Source: Progne subis subis (lineage: Eukaryota; Chordata; Aves; Passeriformes; Hirundinidae). From it: DNA of 64,000 nucleotides. The stretch's first letter is position 1. Each line of letters opens with the position of its first letter. Positions 1 to 11,610 of the stretch are shown piece after piece. The notes beneath the pieces are model-generated. The model was given only the letters and a program-made list of their open reading frames with translations, was not told the DNA's origin and searched no databases. A program made the translations under genes and the position numbers. The stretch covers positions 1 through 64,000 of the forward strand of contig JAKJHU010001413.1 of the NCBI GenBank assembly GCA_022316685.1, given 5' to 3'.

Positions 1-2115
1 AGCTGTGGTGCTGAACATCCAAGAAGCACGCAAGTTCACCTTGGGCCAGAAAATGACTGTGCTAGTGTCTCACACAGTGTCTGCAGTGTTGGAAGTAAAG
101 GGTGGCAAGTGGCTTTCCCTGTGGGATTGCCTGGCTCTTTCCTGCTCCAAGATCAGGGCGAATAAAACTCAGAGAAGTTTTGAAGTCTCACTCTGAAATT
201 TATTATCCTTATCTATTACAAACACACGAGATGTGAGCTCTCTCTAACAAGTGGAGAAAGTGAGTTAAAATGGTGTCTATTCAAGGCTATTTAAGTCCCA
301 ATTATCCAATAAACAGTTGATGTCTATATTATTTATGCTCCTAATCCAGTTAAATCACCCAAAACCCAATGCGATTTCTTTCACCAATTACAGAAAACCA
401 CCCAGATTCGTGAACAAGAAGGAAGAAGAAGGTGAAGAAGGACAAAGGCAACACCCAAAATCCTCCATCTTGACTCACACGCACTACTATGCACTAAACC
501 CCAAACTCTAAGTTTATAGGACTCCCACATTTCCCTCAGCAGTTCCTGAAATACCAAGCTATCATGATAGAGCAAGACAATGCAGAGATAGTTGTAACTA
601 ACATTGTCAACCCGACCTCTTTTCTCAGCGGAAATCAAGGGGAGCCGGTACATCATGACTGCCTGCAGACTATCAAAGCCACTTGCTCTAGCTGCCCAGA
701 TTTGAAGGACACCCTTTGGATGATGCAGAAACCTGGGTCACTGATGGGAGCAGTTATTTACGTTGTCAGTGGAAAGCGACATGCTGGGTATGCTGTTACC
801 ACCTGCAGAAAGGCTCTTGAATTTGGACCCTTAGCAGCAGGTAGCTCTGCACAAAAGGCCAAGATAATTGTTTTAACCCATGCTTGGAATTAGCAAAGAA
901 AAAGAGAATAAACATCATATAGACTCAAGATATCATTTGGGCTTGTACATGCCCATGGAGCCAGTAAAAGGAAAAGGAACTGTTGAATTTGCAGGGGAAG
1001 AACATCACACATGCACAAGAGATAATGTGACTATTGGAAGCAGTCCAGATGCCTGAGAAGGTGGCAATCATGCACATTAAGGCACACCAGAAGGTGAGCT
1101 CAGAACTGGAGAAAGGAAATGAGCTGGCAGACAGGCAAAAGAAGCAGCAAGAGAGCAAGAGGTGAGATAACAGTAGAAGGAGCCTTGATTCCAGACGGTT
1201 GGATTTCCCCAAAGGTAAGCCAACATATAATAAAGAAGACAGAAAACTAATTAACAGCCAGGAGAGAACATATAACCAGGAGGGATGGGCTGTAACAGCA
1301 GAAGGGAAGCTAGCTATCCCCTCCCATTTACTGTGGTCACCAGCAAGGGAGGAACATAAGAAAACACATTGGGGAATTGATGCCCTGCAAAACTATTTAA
1401 CTGAAAAGATTATCATTGCCCAAGTGACTCGACAATGTGATTTTTGCCTCCAGACTAAACCAAATAATACCCCCAATCCAAAACTTGTGCAAATTGGAAA
1501 AGGTCATGGGCCGGAAGCAGTGAAAAATTGACTTTTCAGAACTTCCAAGAAAAGGGGGTATCGATATTTTTTGGTACTAACTGATACCTCTTCAGGGTGG
1601 CCAGAAGCTTTCCCCACAAGGACAGCTAAAGCCTGAGAGGTAACAGTATCCTCAGAGAGAGGACTGCATTTTATTTCAAAAATAGTGTAGCTAAGTATTA
1701 TTTATCCTGGCCTCAATCTTTCCCACTGGCATTGCTGAGAATTTGGACTAAACCCAGAAAAAAGGAAAAGTTCAGTCCTTTTGAAATGCTTTGTGGAAGA
1801 CCACGTAGGGTACAGAAAGGAATATCCTCCCAGACTGGGGAGGGAACACTGACCACCTTCATGGTGGCCTTGAGTGAGCACTCAGAAACACTGAAAAACA
1901 TGTGGTAGAACTCAAAGCAGAGGGTTGGTGGGCCAGTGCATGACATAGAGCCTGGAGATTATGTGTATGTTAATTCTCATGCAGAGAAGACCCTGAAACC
2001 ACAATGGGAGAGACCATTCCAGGTGCTTCTCACCACATTCACCATGATTAAGATCAAGGAACAGAGTACTTGGATCCATCACACTCGAGCAAAGAAGGCT
2101 CCAGAGACTCCTTGA
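1..2115 (+). pseudogene. pol: Gammaretrovirus-like pol remnant (RT connection, RNase H, integrase)
   Basis: This is a degenerate ERV pol with stops and frameshifts. Bases 2-119 encode the end of the RT/connection region. A solo LTR interrupts it, and the same frame resumes at about 536. An RNase H-like stretch follows (564-893, with GKRHAGYAVTT and SAQKAKI). The integrase zinc-binding module lies near 1,340-1,455, with paired H residues (EEHKKTHWG) and CDFC. The first part of the integrase core follows near 1,570-1,625 (LTDTSSGWPEAFPTRT). The region containing the second and third catalytic acidic residues is largely deleted between about 1,640 and 1,740. The C-terminal part (about 1,945-2,115) has the WERPFQVLL segment, like the GPY/F module of gammaretroviral integrases. 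It cannot encode a working enzyme. Confidence 0.85.
120..529 (-). mobile_element. Solo LTR nested in ERV pol
   Basis: A 410-bp element with terminal inverted repeats TGTGGGA...TCCCACA is flanked by a perfect 6-bp target-site duplication TTTCCC (114-119 and 530-535). Removing it restores the interrupted pol frame. Read on the minus strand it has an AATAAA polyadenylation signal near the 3' end, so the LTR lies in minus orientation. A 6-bp duplication fits ERVK (class II) integration. The family name is not assigned. Confidence 0.85.
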
Positions 2116-2165
2116 AAAGCAACACTGGGTGATAATGAACTGAAACTAAAAATTACCCGAGCAAA

Positions 2166-3240
2166 ATGAGTACATTGTGGTCAAGAACACTGGCTTTTAT
2201 GATCATAGTTACAACCAATGTCAAACCCTCAGATTGTAGGACAGTTGTCCTCAGAAGCAGGACAACTCCAACACAAACATTAGAAAGCACCACCACACCT
2301 CCAAATGCACTTGTCCAAACCTTTAGTCACCAAGTAGGAGCAGGTGCTATTAAAAATGACAGGGATGCCAAGGCTATTGCTCAGTTCAGAATGGGCCCTG
2401 AAGTGAGCACAGATGGCAAGGCAGGTAAGCGCTTCCACTACAGAAGCGTGCACCTTATACATTCAAGCAGAAAAGAGATTTCACAGGAATGCTGGGAACA
2501 GGACTGGGGGTTTGAACACACTGGATTCAAAAGTATTAATGAATAGATTGGCTGCAACTGGTAATGACATAGTTAAGTTACAGTAACCTTTAGGCACTAC
2601 CCACTGGAAACTGTTTAAAATATTACCAGAATGAGAGGACATCGAAGAGCAAGACCATAAACTGTTAGCAAATCTTTGGGAACAGCCACTTGGAAACATT
2701 TTTAGCTCTCAGTTCCATTCAAGCGCAGTTGTAGATGCAGGAAATGTCTCCCTCAATTATTAGAGAAAGAAGAGAAGGCACCTTTCCTGCTGAAATTTGA
2801 AAAATCATTTGACCTAGAGAGGAACTTCAATTTTGGTGGGTTTTGGTTAATTTCACTTATGACCCTGTAACAAGTGTAGTGACTACCTTTGTTTTATTAA
2901 TGTAGAGTGATGTGCCACAAAAAACAACCGGGTTTATATGTGAGGGGAATAAGACATATTGTCTGTGCCCATAGGGATGAATTTGGCCTTAGCTGAAGAA
3001 CCCTGATTACAACACACCATTATGCAAAAACTATAAAATAAGTCTTTAGGAGAATACAGAAAGACACATCTCATCACTGGTGGAATGTGCTTTTTGGATG
3101 GTCTACTGCAACAAGGCTCTTACATAAACTATGTCATTTTATAGTAGTTTTATTAATTTTAGTGAGCTAAACTTTTGGTTTGGTTTTGGTTGTGCCTTTT
3201 TGGAACTTGGAATTATTAAGAAGGATTGCCATTAGGTTTA
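2166..3240 (+). pseudogene. env: ERV env remnant
   Basis: An ATG at 2,166 opens 126 codons that begin with a hydrophobic leader-like stretch. The frame then breaks near 2,544. Downstream to about 3,240 the plus strand keeps pieces resembling a retroviral transmembrane subunit in several frames: a heptad-like region near 2,550-2,750, a Trp-rich stretch near 3,085, then a hydrophobic segment near 3,140-3,220. It follows the pol remnant with normal pol-env spacing. It is clearly non-functional, and the exact end is uncertain. Confidence 0.6.
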
Positions 3241-3339
3241 TTGTATGGTTTAATTAATAGTTAGGGATGGTCATAGAATATATGATAAGTATTGTAAGAA
3301 GCAAAAGAATTTGCAATATTTAGAAAGAAAATGGGAATT

Positions 3340-3975
3340 TGATATGGGGGATTTAGATATGAAAATACAGGATTTTAGAAGCAGCTTTTGGTGATTTTGT
3401 AGAAGTAAAAAACCAGCTTGTACTGAGAACATAGAAGATTAGCTATTAAGCTTGGTTGCTAGGTAGTTACTAGGTAGAAGTCATATAGGTAAGATGTATA
3501 ATGTTGAAACTTCAAAAAAGCTGGACCTAGATATTTGCCAAAAATCAATAAAGCAGAACTTGGTGGCTTGGGAGCCAGCAAGAACCAGGCTCGTGGTTTG
3601 TCCAGGGCAAACTGACCTGGGAACTCGCCAAATCCTTCCTGTGCCTGCCCAGAAGGAGGGGTCAAGAAGGGGACATTGGGAGGAAGACAATTTACTTCAT
3701 CAGAAGACCCTGGCCCACGACCACCAGAGGGGACTCTGCAGCTGCAGAAAGATGTTCTGGCTAATTGTAATATGAAGAGAGGCTAGGTGGAGCTAGGTAA
3801 TGAATATGTATGGCTGTGTTGTTAAATTTAATGCATATGTAATACTTCAAAAGATAAGTAAGTGAGTGAAAGTCACTGGAGCACACACAGTTTGGAGGAA
3901 ATATCCCTCCGTGTGTGTCCCATGTGGAAATAAAACATACCTGCTATAGAATTTTCTAATTGTGAAGTCCATATT
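3340..3975 (+). mobile_element. Probable 3' LTR of the degraded ERV
   Basis: The stretch follows the env remnant and has LTR character: an AATAAA signal at 3,929-3,934 followed by a short AT-rich tail ending near 3,975, where GC-rich unrelated sequence begins. A purine-rich tract lies near 3,320-3,350. No 5' LTR is in the window, so the boundaries are estimates. Confidence 0.45.
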
Positions 3976-4740
3976 CTATGCTCCACACTCACCCCACAGC
4001 CCTGGCCCCCTGGAAGGGCTCAGCAGCGGCTGAGGGGCAGAGAGGGAGGTCAGCCTCCACATCAGCCCCAGGGCTGGAGCTCCCCATGGCAGGGGAAGTG
4101 GAGCTCAGTGACAGTGCAGGACTCCTGCTCCTGGCCCCAGGAGATGCCCAGCACAGGCTGCCTCTGCCCACTCAGTGCCAGCCCCTGTCCCCAGGCCAGC
4201 ACAGCAGCCCTGGGCAGGGGAGAGAGGGGCCTGGCCAGAGCTGGTGCCTGCAGCAGCAGCTCCCTCTGCACTCCTCCCTGCAGGCACAGAAACACTCTCT
4301 TGCTCTTCTCCCTGGACATCCCTTTCCCCAGCTGAGCAGGTCCTGGCCGGCCGGGCTGGTTTGTCCTGCTGCCCCAGCCCCTGCTCCCCACAGGGCCCTG
4401 AGCTGGCACTGCTGCTGGGACACACCAGGGTCTGCTGCTGTCCATGGCCGGGGCTGCAGGGAAGCAGCAGCTCCAGGGGGAAGGTTACAGAAAGGCTCTG
4501 GGCACCGAGTCTGAAAGGGGCACCCCAGGGTCTGCAAGTTCTCTGTGTGGGAGCTGAGCTTGTGACCCCTGGAGCCCTCCCAAGGGCTGGGGCTGCACCT
4601 CCAGCTCCTGAGGAGATGGGACAGATGGGAGCAGGGATAAATCATTCCTGCTGGATTCCTTATTGTGTTTGCTTATACAGGTGACCTGAATCCGTGTGTA
4701 GAGGACATGCTTTGTGTCAGAGAACACTGTCAGAATGATA
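3976..4740. other. GC-rich non-coding sequence, nothing recognised
   Basis: GC-rich, with overlapping open frames on both strands and no protein similarity I can name. The frames follow from low stop density. The composition resembles the OR-flanking GC-rich blocks further on. Confidence 0.4.
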
Positions 4741-4869
4741 AGAATTATTTTTTTTTTAGCCTAAAACAGTATTTCATGTATAATACAAATGAGAAAGAAA
4801 AGTCACATACGTCAGAACAGCATGAGTTTTTCAGAGAATGAGAGACTCATTGATGTTGCAGTATCCAAA

Positions 4870-6350
4870 CCAATTCAAATCCTTTTCTCAGGGCTTCCCT
4901 GAGATGAGAGGTGACCACCAGAGGCCAAGGCCAGCCAGAGCTCTCTCTCCTGCCTGCTTGTGTCTCAGAAATCCCTTGGATATAGGGGATTTTTCAGGGG
5001 GAATAACAATTTTGGCCATGGGCACCGGGAAAGATGCACGGTTCACTTCTGTAGGAAGGAAAGCACAAGACACCATTGCTCCAGGTGATGAGAGGCAGCC
5101 CTCTGTATTCTAAGCTCAGCTGGACCTGTCAGGTGCACCCTGGGAGGCCAAACCAGCTGGATCTGTTCCATCTCCCCTTGGTTCCATGAGGCCCTGTAGT
5201 GTCACAATGTTCTCCTTTGCTTCTGAGGTGTCACAATGGCCCCTTGCTTCCATGAGGCCCTGCAGGTTCACAATGGCCCTTTGGTTCTGTGGGGCCCTGC
5301 AGTGTCACCATGGTCTCCATGATTCCATGGGCTTGCAATGCCACAATGGTCTCCATGGATCCACGGTGCCCTGCAGGATCACAATGGCCCTTTGGTTCCA
5401 CCAGGCCCTGTAATGCAACAATGGCCTCGTGGTTCCACAAAGCCCTGCTGCTTCACACTGGCCCCTTGGGACCATGCAGCCCAACAGTGCCACACTGATC
5501 CCCTTGGCTCCATGAGGCCCCACTGTGTCACCACGGTCTCCAAAGGAAGGGAAGCACGGAGCCCCAGTGCTTCAGGGACTGATGAACAGCAGCCACCAGA
5601 GGCCAAGGCCAGTCAGACCTGTCTGCCCTTGGAGGATTTTCTGTGAGCAACCATTGGATGTACAGATTTTTGAATGTGGAATCCCAATTCCAGCTTTTTG
5701 TGCCTGAGGAGAAGGCCACTTCTTTTCCATGGGAAGGAAAGCATGGACTCCCAGTGTTTGGAAGGCAGGTGAGAGCCAGCCCTCAGGAGGCCAAGGCCAG
5801 CCAGACCTGTCTGTAATGGCAGCTTTCCTGTAGGGAAGATCTTTGGATATGGGACTTTAGGAGGGGAATCTCAATGTCTGTCATGGGCACCTGGAGAAGA
5901 GGAAAGGAAAGATCAGAGCCTCAGTGTTTCAGGGCAGTTTAGAGGTAACCACCAGAAGCCAAGGATAGTCAGAGCTTTCTGTGCTGTCAGCTTTGTCTGG
6001 GAGAAACCCTTGCATACAGGAATTTTGGAGAAGTACCGATTTTTGCCACGGGTGCCTGTACAGCAGGAACAGGTCTTTTCCATAGGAAGAAAGCACACAG
6101 CCTCAGTGTTTGAAGGCAGGTGAGAGCCAATTCTCAGGAAGACAAGGTCAGCCAGACTTGTTGGTAATGGCAGCTTTTGTCAGGGAGCAGTTTCTAGATT
6201 GTGTGAAATTTGGAGGGGAATCCCATTTTAGCCATGGATGCTTGAATGAGAAGGGCAGTTCTTTTCCTTTGAAGGAAAGCCCAGAGCCCCAGTGTCTCAG
6301 GGGAACATGAGAAGAGACCATCAACATGCCAAAGTCAGTTGGAGCAGTCA
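4870..6350. repeat. ~180-bp tandem repeat block
   Basis: A unit marked by GGCCAAGGCCAGCCAGA, then a phrase like CCTTGGATATAGG, then a TTTGGCCATGGGCACC-type phrase, then GGAAGGAAAGCAC, recurs at about 4,922, 5,600, 5,789, 5,957, 6,139 and 6,328. The last five are spaced 168-189 bp. The gap between the first and second unit holds a short-period minisatellite (5,180-5,545). Copies are diverged. Confidence 0.7.
5180..5545 (+). repeat. ~36-42-bp minisatellite (block 1)
   Basis: About ten degenerate copies of a unit close to TTGGTTCCATGAGGCCCTG followed by CAGTGTCACAATGG. Copies vary by substitution and small indels. The same unit recurs at 6,360-7,445 and at several other sites in the window. Confidence 0.8.
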
Positions 6351-6359
6351 GGCCAAGCC

Positions 6360-7445
6360 AACCAGACCTGTTACCTGTTCCCTTGGATTCATGGGGCATC
6401 ATAGTGTGATGCTGGCCCCTGTTTCCATGGGGCCCTGAAGTGTCACAATGATCCCTTGCTTCCATGAGGCCTTGGCGTGTCACAGGGGTCTCCTTGGTAC
6501 CACAGTATCACAATGGACCCTTGGTTCCCTGGAGACTCACAATGTCAGAAGCGTCTCCTTGGTTCCATGAAGCCCTGCAGAGCCCCTTGATTCAACAAGT
6601 GACAAGCCTCAAAGTGACGTAATGGCCTCCAGGATTCCATGAGGCCCCACAATGTCACAATAGACATTTGGTTCCATGGGTTCCTGCACTGTTCCATGAA
6701 TCCTTAGTCCCATGGGGCCCTGTAGTGTCACAATGGACTCCTTGGTTCAGTGGTTCCACACAGTGTGACAACTGCCCCTTCGTCTGCCAGACTCCATAGT
6801 GTCACAATGGTTCCTTGCTTCCACGATGCCCCATGGTGTCACAATGGTATCCTTGGTTCCACGGTGTCAGAATGGACCCTTCATCCCATGGACACCCACA
6901 GTGTTCACTGTAGCCCCCTTGATTCCATGAGGCCCTGCCATGCTATAATGGCCCCTTGGTTCCAGTGGGTCCCAAAGTGTCAGTCTCCATTGCTCCATGA
7001 GGCCCTGCAATGTCACTGTGGTCCTCTTAGCTCCACAGGGCCCCAGAGGGTATCAATGGAATCTTGGTTTCATGAGGTTCCTCAGTCACAGTGGCCCCTT
7101 GGCTCCATGAGGCCACACAGTTTAACAACGCACCCTTGCTTCCAGGACGTTCCGTTCTATACCGTGATCACCTTGGTTCTCTGAGGTTCTGCGTGGCACA
7201 ACAGACCCATGGTTCCACAAGGCCTTGCTGTGACAGAAATGGCTCCTTGGTTCCAAGAGGTTTCTCCGTGTCATACGGGTCTGCTTGGAGCCACAGCATC
7301 ACAATGGACCATTGCTTCAATGTGGCCCCAATGTGCCAAAATGGATTTTGGTTCCATGGGGTACCACTGTGTCAAAACGGACCCTTTGTTCCATGAGTTT
7401 CCGCAGTGTCCTAGTAGAGTCCTTGGTTCGGTGCCATCATCAACT
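6360..7445 (+). repeat. ~36-42-bp minisatellite (block 2)
   Basis: About 1.1 kb of head-to-tail units of the TTCCATGAGGCCCTGCAGTG / TCACAATGG type, continuing the family of 5,180-5,545. The ~144-codon open frames inside it are repeat translations and are not called as genes. Confidence 0.8.
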
Positions 7446-9486
7446 CTCAGAAATACCAGAATAAGATTCTTTAACACTAATTTGCTATATAAGAGGGTAT
7501 AATTTATTCATGAGGTCTAGTGAGGTATAACTCCTAACCTTACATGGACATGTAATTCTACCAGTGTGTTGCTTATATACAGTCACTAAATGCATATTTC
7601 TGTGTAGACATTTCCATAAAACCCATGCCTAATTCCCAGATGCACTCCTTGTTTTTCCATCACTGCACTCTTGAGCCAGATGTCTTCTTGTCTTTCAACC
7701 ATCCTTGCTGAGAAAGCAGGCCCTGTATGCATTGTTCCTGTGCTAGAAGTCCACGGGCAGGGGAGAAATGGAATGAACCCTTTTGGTATCAAGCCCAAGG
7801 CTTTGTGTGGTGCCCAGGCAGAGGCAGGCAGGACGCAGAGCTGTCAGCAAAGGAAGGGGCCAGCGAGGTGGGGCAGCCGGGGGATGACGACAGCCTGCAG
7901 GGACAGAGGCGCAGGGCATGGACACCGTAGGACAGCCTGGGCTGGAGAGGGCACAGGGATGGGCAGCAGCTGAAAGGCCCTGACACAGCCAACTCCTGCA
8001 GCACTTGGGCCATGGCTGCTGGCCCTGGGCCTGAGCCATGAGCAGGAGACAAGTGACCCTGGCAGGCCTGGGGCCTCATTGCCTCCTTGTCCCTGCTCAG
8101 CAGCCTGGCAGGGGCCGCCCCATGGTGCTGCCCTTGGCATTGCACATCCCCACATCCCAGTGTCCTGGGAAGAGCCCTGAGCACTGAGGGAGGGACAGGA
8201 TCTGCCTTGGCAGGGGCTGGGGCTCAGGCCTTGGCCCTTTGCATTCCTGAAACACATGCAGGTTTGCTCAGCATCAGAGACACCTTTGCCTTGTTTGTCC
8301 CCACCTGTCATCACTGCCTGCAGTGTTCTGCCTAACTGGAACGGGGACACTTTCAGAGTCATGTCCCTCAGTGGGACCCATTAACTTAAAGAAACTTCAG
8401 TGCTTCATTTTCATTGAGTTATTGAAAAGTTTTTTAAACACTCTCAGGACTGAACTGATGTAAACACAAAGCCCCAAGAACTCATTAAAGTCCTTGTGCT
8501 GTGTCTGTGCTGCTGAGCTGGGCCTCCTGGCACAGAGGCAGCTCTGGCAAGCAAGAAAGCTTCAAAAAGACATTTCTCCTGAGGAGCAGCTCCTCTCCCA
8601 GCCCAGCAGGGCTGAGGGCACGTGCAGGTATACAGGAGCAGTGAAGCAGACAGAGGCTTAAAGACTGGAAGGACAATTCTGAGATATTCACGAGAAATCT
8701 TCACACCTTTTGAAAATTCTGACTTCTTCATGGAGAAATCTTCACCACTCCTGACACAGTCAGTCTCTGGCTGCAGGGATCTCCTCAAGCTGACCCAGGA
8801 CAGGACTGACATGACTGTAAGGATGGCTCTGCTGCCCTTTCTGCTTTGGGGGAGGATGTGCTCCAGAGCGGGGCTGCCCTGGGCACCGTCAGAGGGACAG
8901 GGCAGGACGGCTCCTGCTGCCAGGGACGGCTGCAGGGGCTGAAGCTGGGGCTGCAGCCAGGGGTGCCCAGGGCTGTCGTGCAGAGCAGCTCCTGCAGCCC
9001 TGAGGGCTCTTGGCCAGGCCAGGGCATCTGCCACCTGCCAGGGGCAGCTCTCAGCCTGCCTGGGAGCTCCCATGGATGGTGGAGGGGAGCTGTGGGTGCA
9101 AGGAGTGACTCCTGCCAGGGCAGGTCCTGCTGCTGTGGAGAGGGTGCTGTGTGGGCCAGGGCTGCTCAGAGCTCCAGCTCATGCCCAGGTCATTTCTGAG
9201 GGACTTTCATGAGCTCATTCAGGGCAGGAGTTTCTACTTGAGTCTCTCTTCTTCCAATCTGTGCTCCTTTTCCCTGGCTCAATTGGTGGAATGGAAACTC
9301 AGCTGTGCAGGGCAGAGCAGGGACTGAGGCTCTTAAAACATGACACAATTTCCTGGGAACCTCAGCAAGTGCCTCCAGCTCCCCAGCCTCCAGATCCATG
9401 CAGCATCCCCTTTCCATGGTGCCCAGGCCTGGGGGAGCTGTTCTTTAATCCCTGCAGCCCCGAGCAGCTGCAGGGCAGAGCTGGCC
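7446..9486. other. Non-coding sequence before the inverted-repeat arm
   Basis: AT-rich to about 7,680, then GC-rich. No gene, splice pattern or known repeat could be supported. The arm 2 counterpart of this stretch, if any, lies beyond the window end, so arm 1 may in fact start before 9,487. Confidence 0.4.
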
Positions 9487-10689
9487 CAGGGGCTGGGCTG
9501 GGCTCTGGCAGCACTGGCAGGGAAGGAGCCCGGGGCCACAGGAACAGCTCGGGCTGGGACAGCTCCAGCAGCAGAGGCGTGGGCAGGGAGGGAGGGAGGC
9601 AGTGCTGAGGGAAGCCCTGCTGCAGGGGAGATGTGGCACCTGCCGGCCCTGCCCTGCAGGGCACACACTGCCCTGAGCAGCACAGCTCTTGTGTCCCCTC
9701 GCAGCCAGCACAGCCCTCAGCCCGGGGGCTCGGGGCCCTCAGTCCCCTCCTGGGCCGGCAGAGCAGCCCCAGAGATGAAGGGCATCTCTCCTGCCATGTG
9801 CCCATTCCCTGCTGACCAGGGCCTGAGGGCCACTGTCCTGCACTGCTGCTGCCTGCCAGGGGCTGTGCAGGGCTGGGCAGGGAAAGGCTTTTCCTCAGGG
9901 CCCAGCTCTCTCTCTCCTTGCCTTGCCCAGGTGCTCCTGGCATTGCTGACGGGCTCTCTGGGAATGGCAGTTCCAGCTGCAGGCTCAGGCCCAGCCCTTG
10001 GGCTCCTCCTGTGCAGGCTGAGCTCAGCAATGGGGTGTCCCAGCTCCCTCTGCCCTGGGGAGCTCTGGGCAGGGCAGGCTGGGAATGAGCCGACTCTCCC
10101 TGACTTTGGGAAAGGCAGGAGCCACTTTGTGTGCCAGGGATCCCTCTGCTCTCAGCAGTGTCTCCTGGCTTTCCAGGGTAACACGGGAGTGGAGCTCAGA
10201 AAGGTGCAAGTCCATGGCAGCTGGAAACAGGAGAGAGGGACAGAGCAGCTCCCCTCAGTCTGCACTAAGGCTCAGACAATCCTCTGCCTCACTGGACTCT
10301 GTTCTCCCCAGGTGCAGCAGAATCTCTTGTTCTGCCTCCTGCAATCCCCATCCCTTCACCCTGGCAGCTCCTGTGCCTTAGGGGCAGATTCTTTGTCAAG
10401 TTCAAACACCAGGACTGGCCCCTGCCCTCACTGTTCCCCTGCACTGACTGGGGGTCAGGGCTGACTCCCAGGTGTCCTGCAGGACCAGGTCTGGCTCCTC
10501 ACTAAATATTGGCCAGCAGTAATCAGTGCTACAGCAACCAAGATAATGAAGTTCTGCTAGACGTACACGAAGGGGTGGTATTTATTTGCAGGGAATGGTC
10601 TGTGAGAAAGGGCTTTGACTCTTCTATGAGAAATCTCCTGTCAAACTTCACTGTCTTTTCCTACAGGTTGAAACAGCCAGACATAGCAA
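9487..10689 (+). other. OR 5' flank, duplicated in both arms
   Basis: GC-rich sequence upstream of the OR copy, matching 62,791-64,000 in reverse complement. A TTTTCCTACAG splice-acceptor-like site lies just before the OR start, as expected for OR genes with a 5' UTR intron. The long open frame at 9,340-10,464 is not credible as a gene, because its arm 2 copy is frameshifted and it has no domain. Confidence 0.5.
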
Positions 10690-11610
10690 ATGTCCAACAG
10701 CAGCTCCATCAGCCACTTCCTCCTGCTGCCATTGGCACACACGGCAGCTGCAGCTCCTGCACTTCTGCCTCTTCCTGGGCATCTCCCTGGCTGCCCTCCT
10801 GGCCAACGGCCTCATCATCAGCGCCGTAGCCTGCGGCCACCTCCTGCACACGCCCATGTTCTTCTTCCTGCTCAACCTGGCCCTCACCGACCTGGGCTCC
10901 ATCCTCACCACTGTCCCCAAAGCCATGCACAATTCCCTCTGGGACACCAGGACCATCTCCTACACAGGATGTGCTGCTCAGGTGTTTTGTTTGTATTTTT
11001 CATTTCAGCAGAGGTTTCCCTGCTCACCATCATGTGCTATGACCGCTACGTGTCCATCTGCAAACCCCTGCACTACGGGACCCTCCTGGGCAGCAGAGCT
11101 TGTGCCCACATGGCAGCAGCTGCCTGGGCCAGGCTTTCTCAATGCTCTGCTGCTCACAGCCAATACATTTTCCCTGCCCCTGTGCCAGGGCAATGCCCTG
11201 GGCCAGTTCTTCTGTGAAATCCCACACATCCTCAAGCTCTCCTGCTCACACTCCAAATTCAGGGAGCTTTGGATTACTGTGGTTGGTATCATTTTAGCTT
11301 CTGGCTGTTTTGTGTTCATTGTTTTCTCCTATGTGCAATCTTCAGGGCCGTGCTGAGGATCCCCTCTGAGCAGGGACGGCACAAAGCCTTTTCCACCTGC
11401 CTCCCTCACCTGGCCGTGTCTCCCTTTGTCAGCACTGGCAGTTGCCTACCTGAAGCCCCCCTCCATCTCCTCCCCATCCCTGGATCTGGCCCTGTCAGTT
11501 CTGTTCAATGGTGCCTCCAGCCCTGAACCCCCTCATCTACAGCCTGAGGAACCAGGAGCTCAAGGCTGCAGTGTGGACACTGATCACTGGGCAATTTCAG
11601 AAACATTAAA
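10690..11610 (+). pseudogene. Olfactory receptor pseudogene, OR14-like (arm 1)
   Basis: A single-exon seven-transmembrane odorant receptor, broken. The start (MSNSSSISHFLLLPLAHT) and the key OR landmarks are present in different frames: HTPMFFFLLNLALTDL (TM2), the MCYDRY motif at the end of TM3, a CEIPHILKLSCS loop, KAFSTCLPHL (TM6) and PLIYSLRNQEL (TM7 end). Compared with the arm 2 copy, a 2-bp deletion near 10,740 causes the first frameshift. Further shifts lie near 11,000, 11,130, 11,338 and 11,430-11,510. The sequence type fits the avian OR14 (gamma-c) expansion. If intact it would be a GPCR of olfactory neurons. Confidence 0.9.

Noticed and set aside
3978..4684. Overlapping open frames in GC-rich DNA
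   Set aside because: Frames in five phases with no motif; low stop density.
4870..7445. Possible CRISPR-like array
   Set aside because: Units are contiguous and degenerate, with no unique spacers; the sequence is vertebrate.
9340..10464. 374-codon open frame on the plus strand
   Set aside because: GC-rich, overlapped by a long frame on the other strand, no domain, and the arm 2 counterpart is shorter and shifted.
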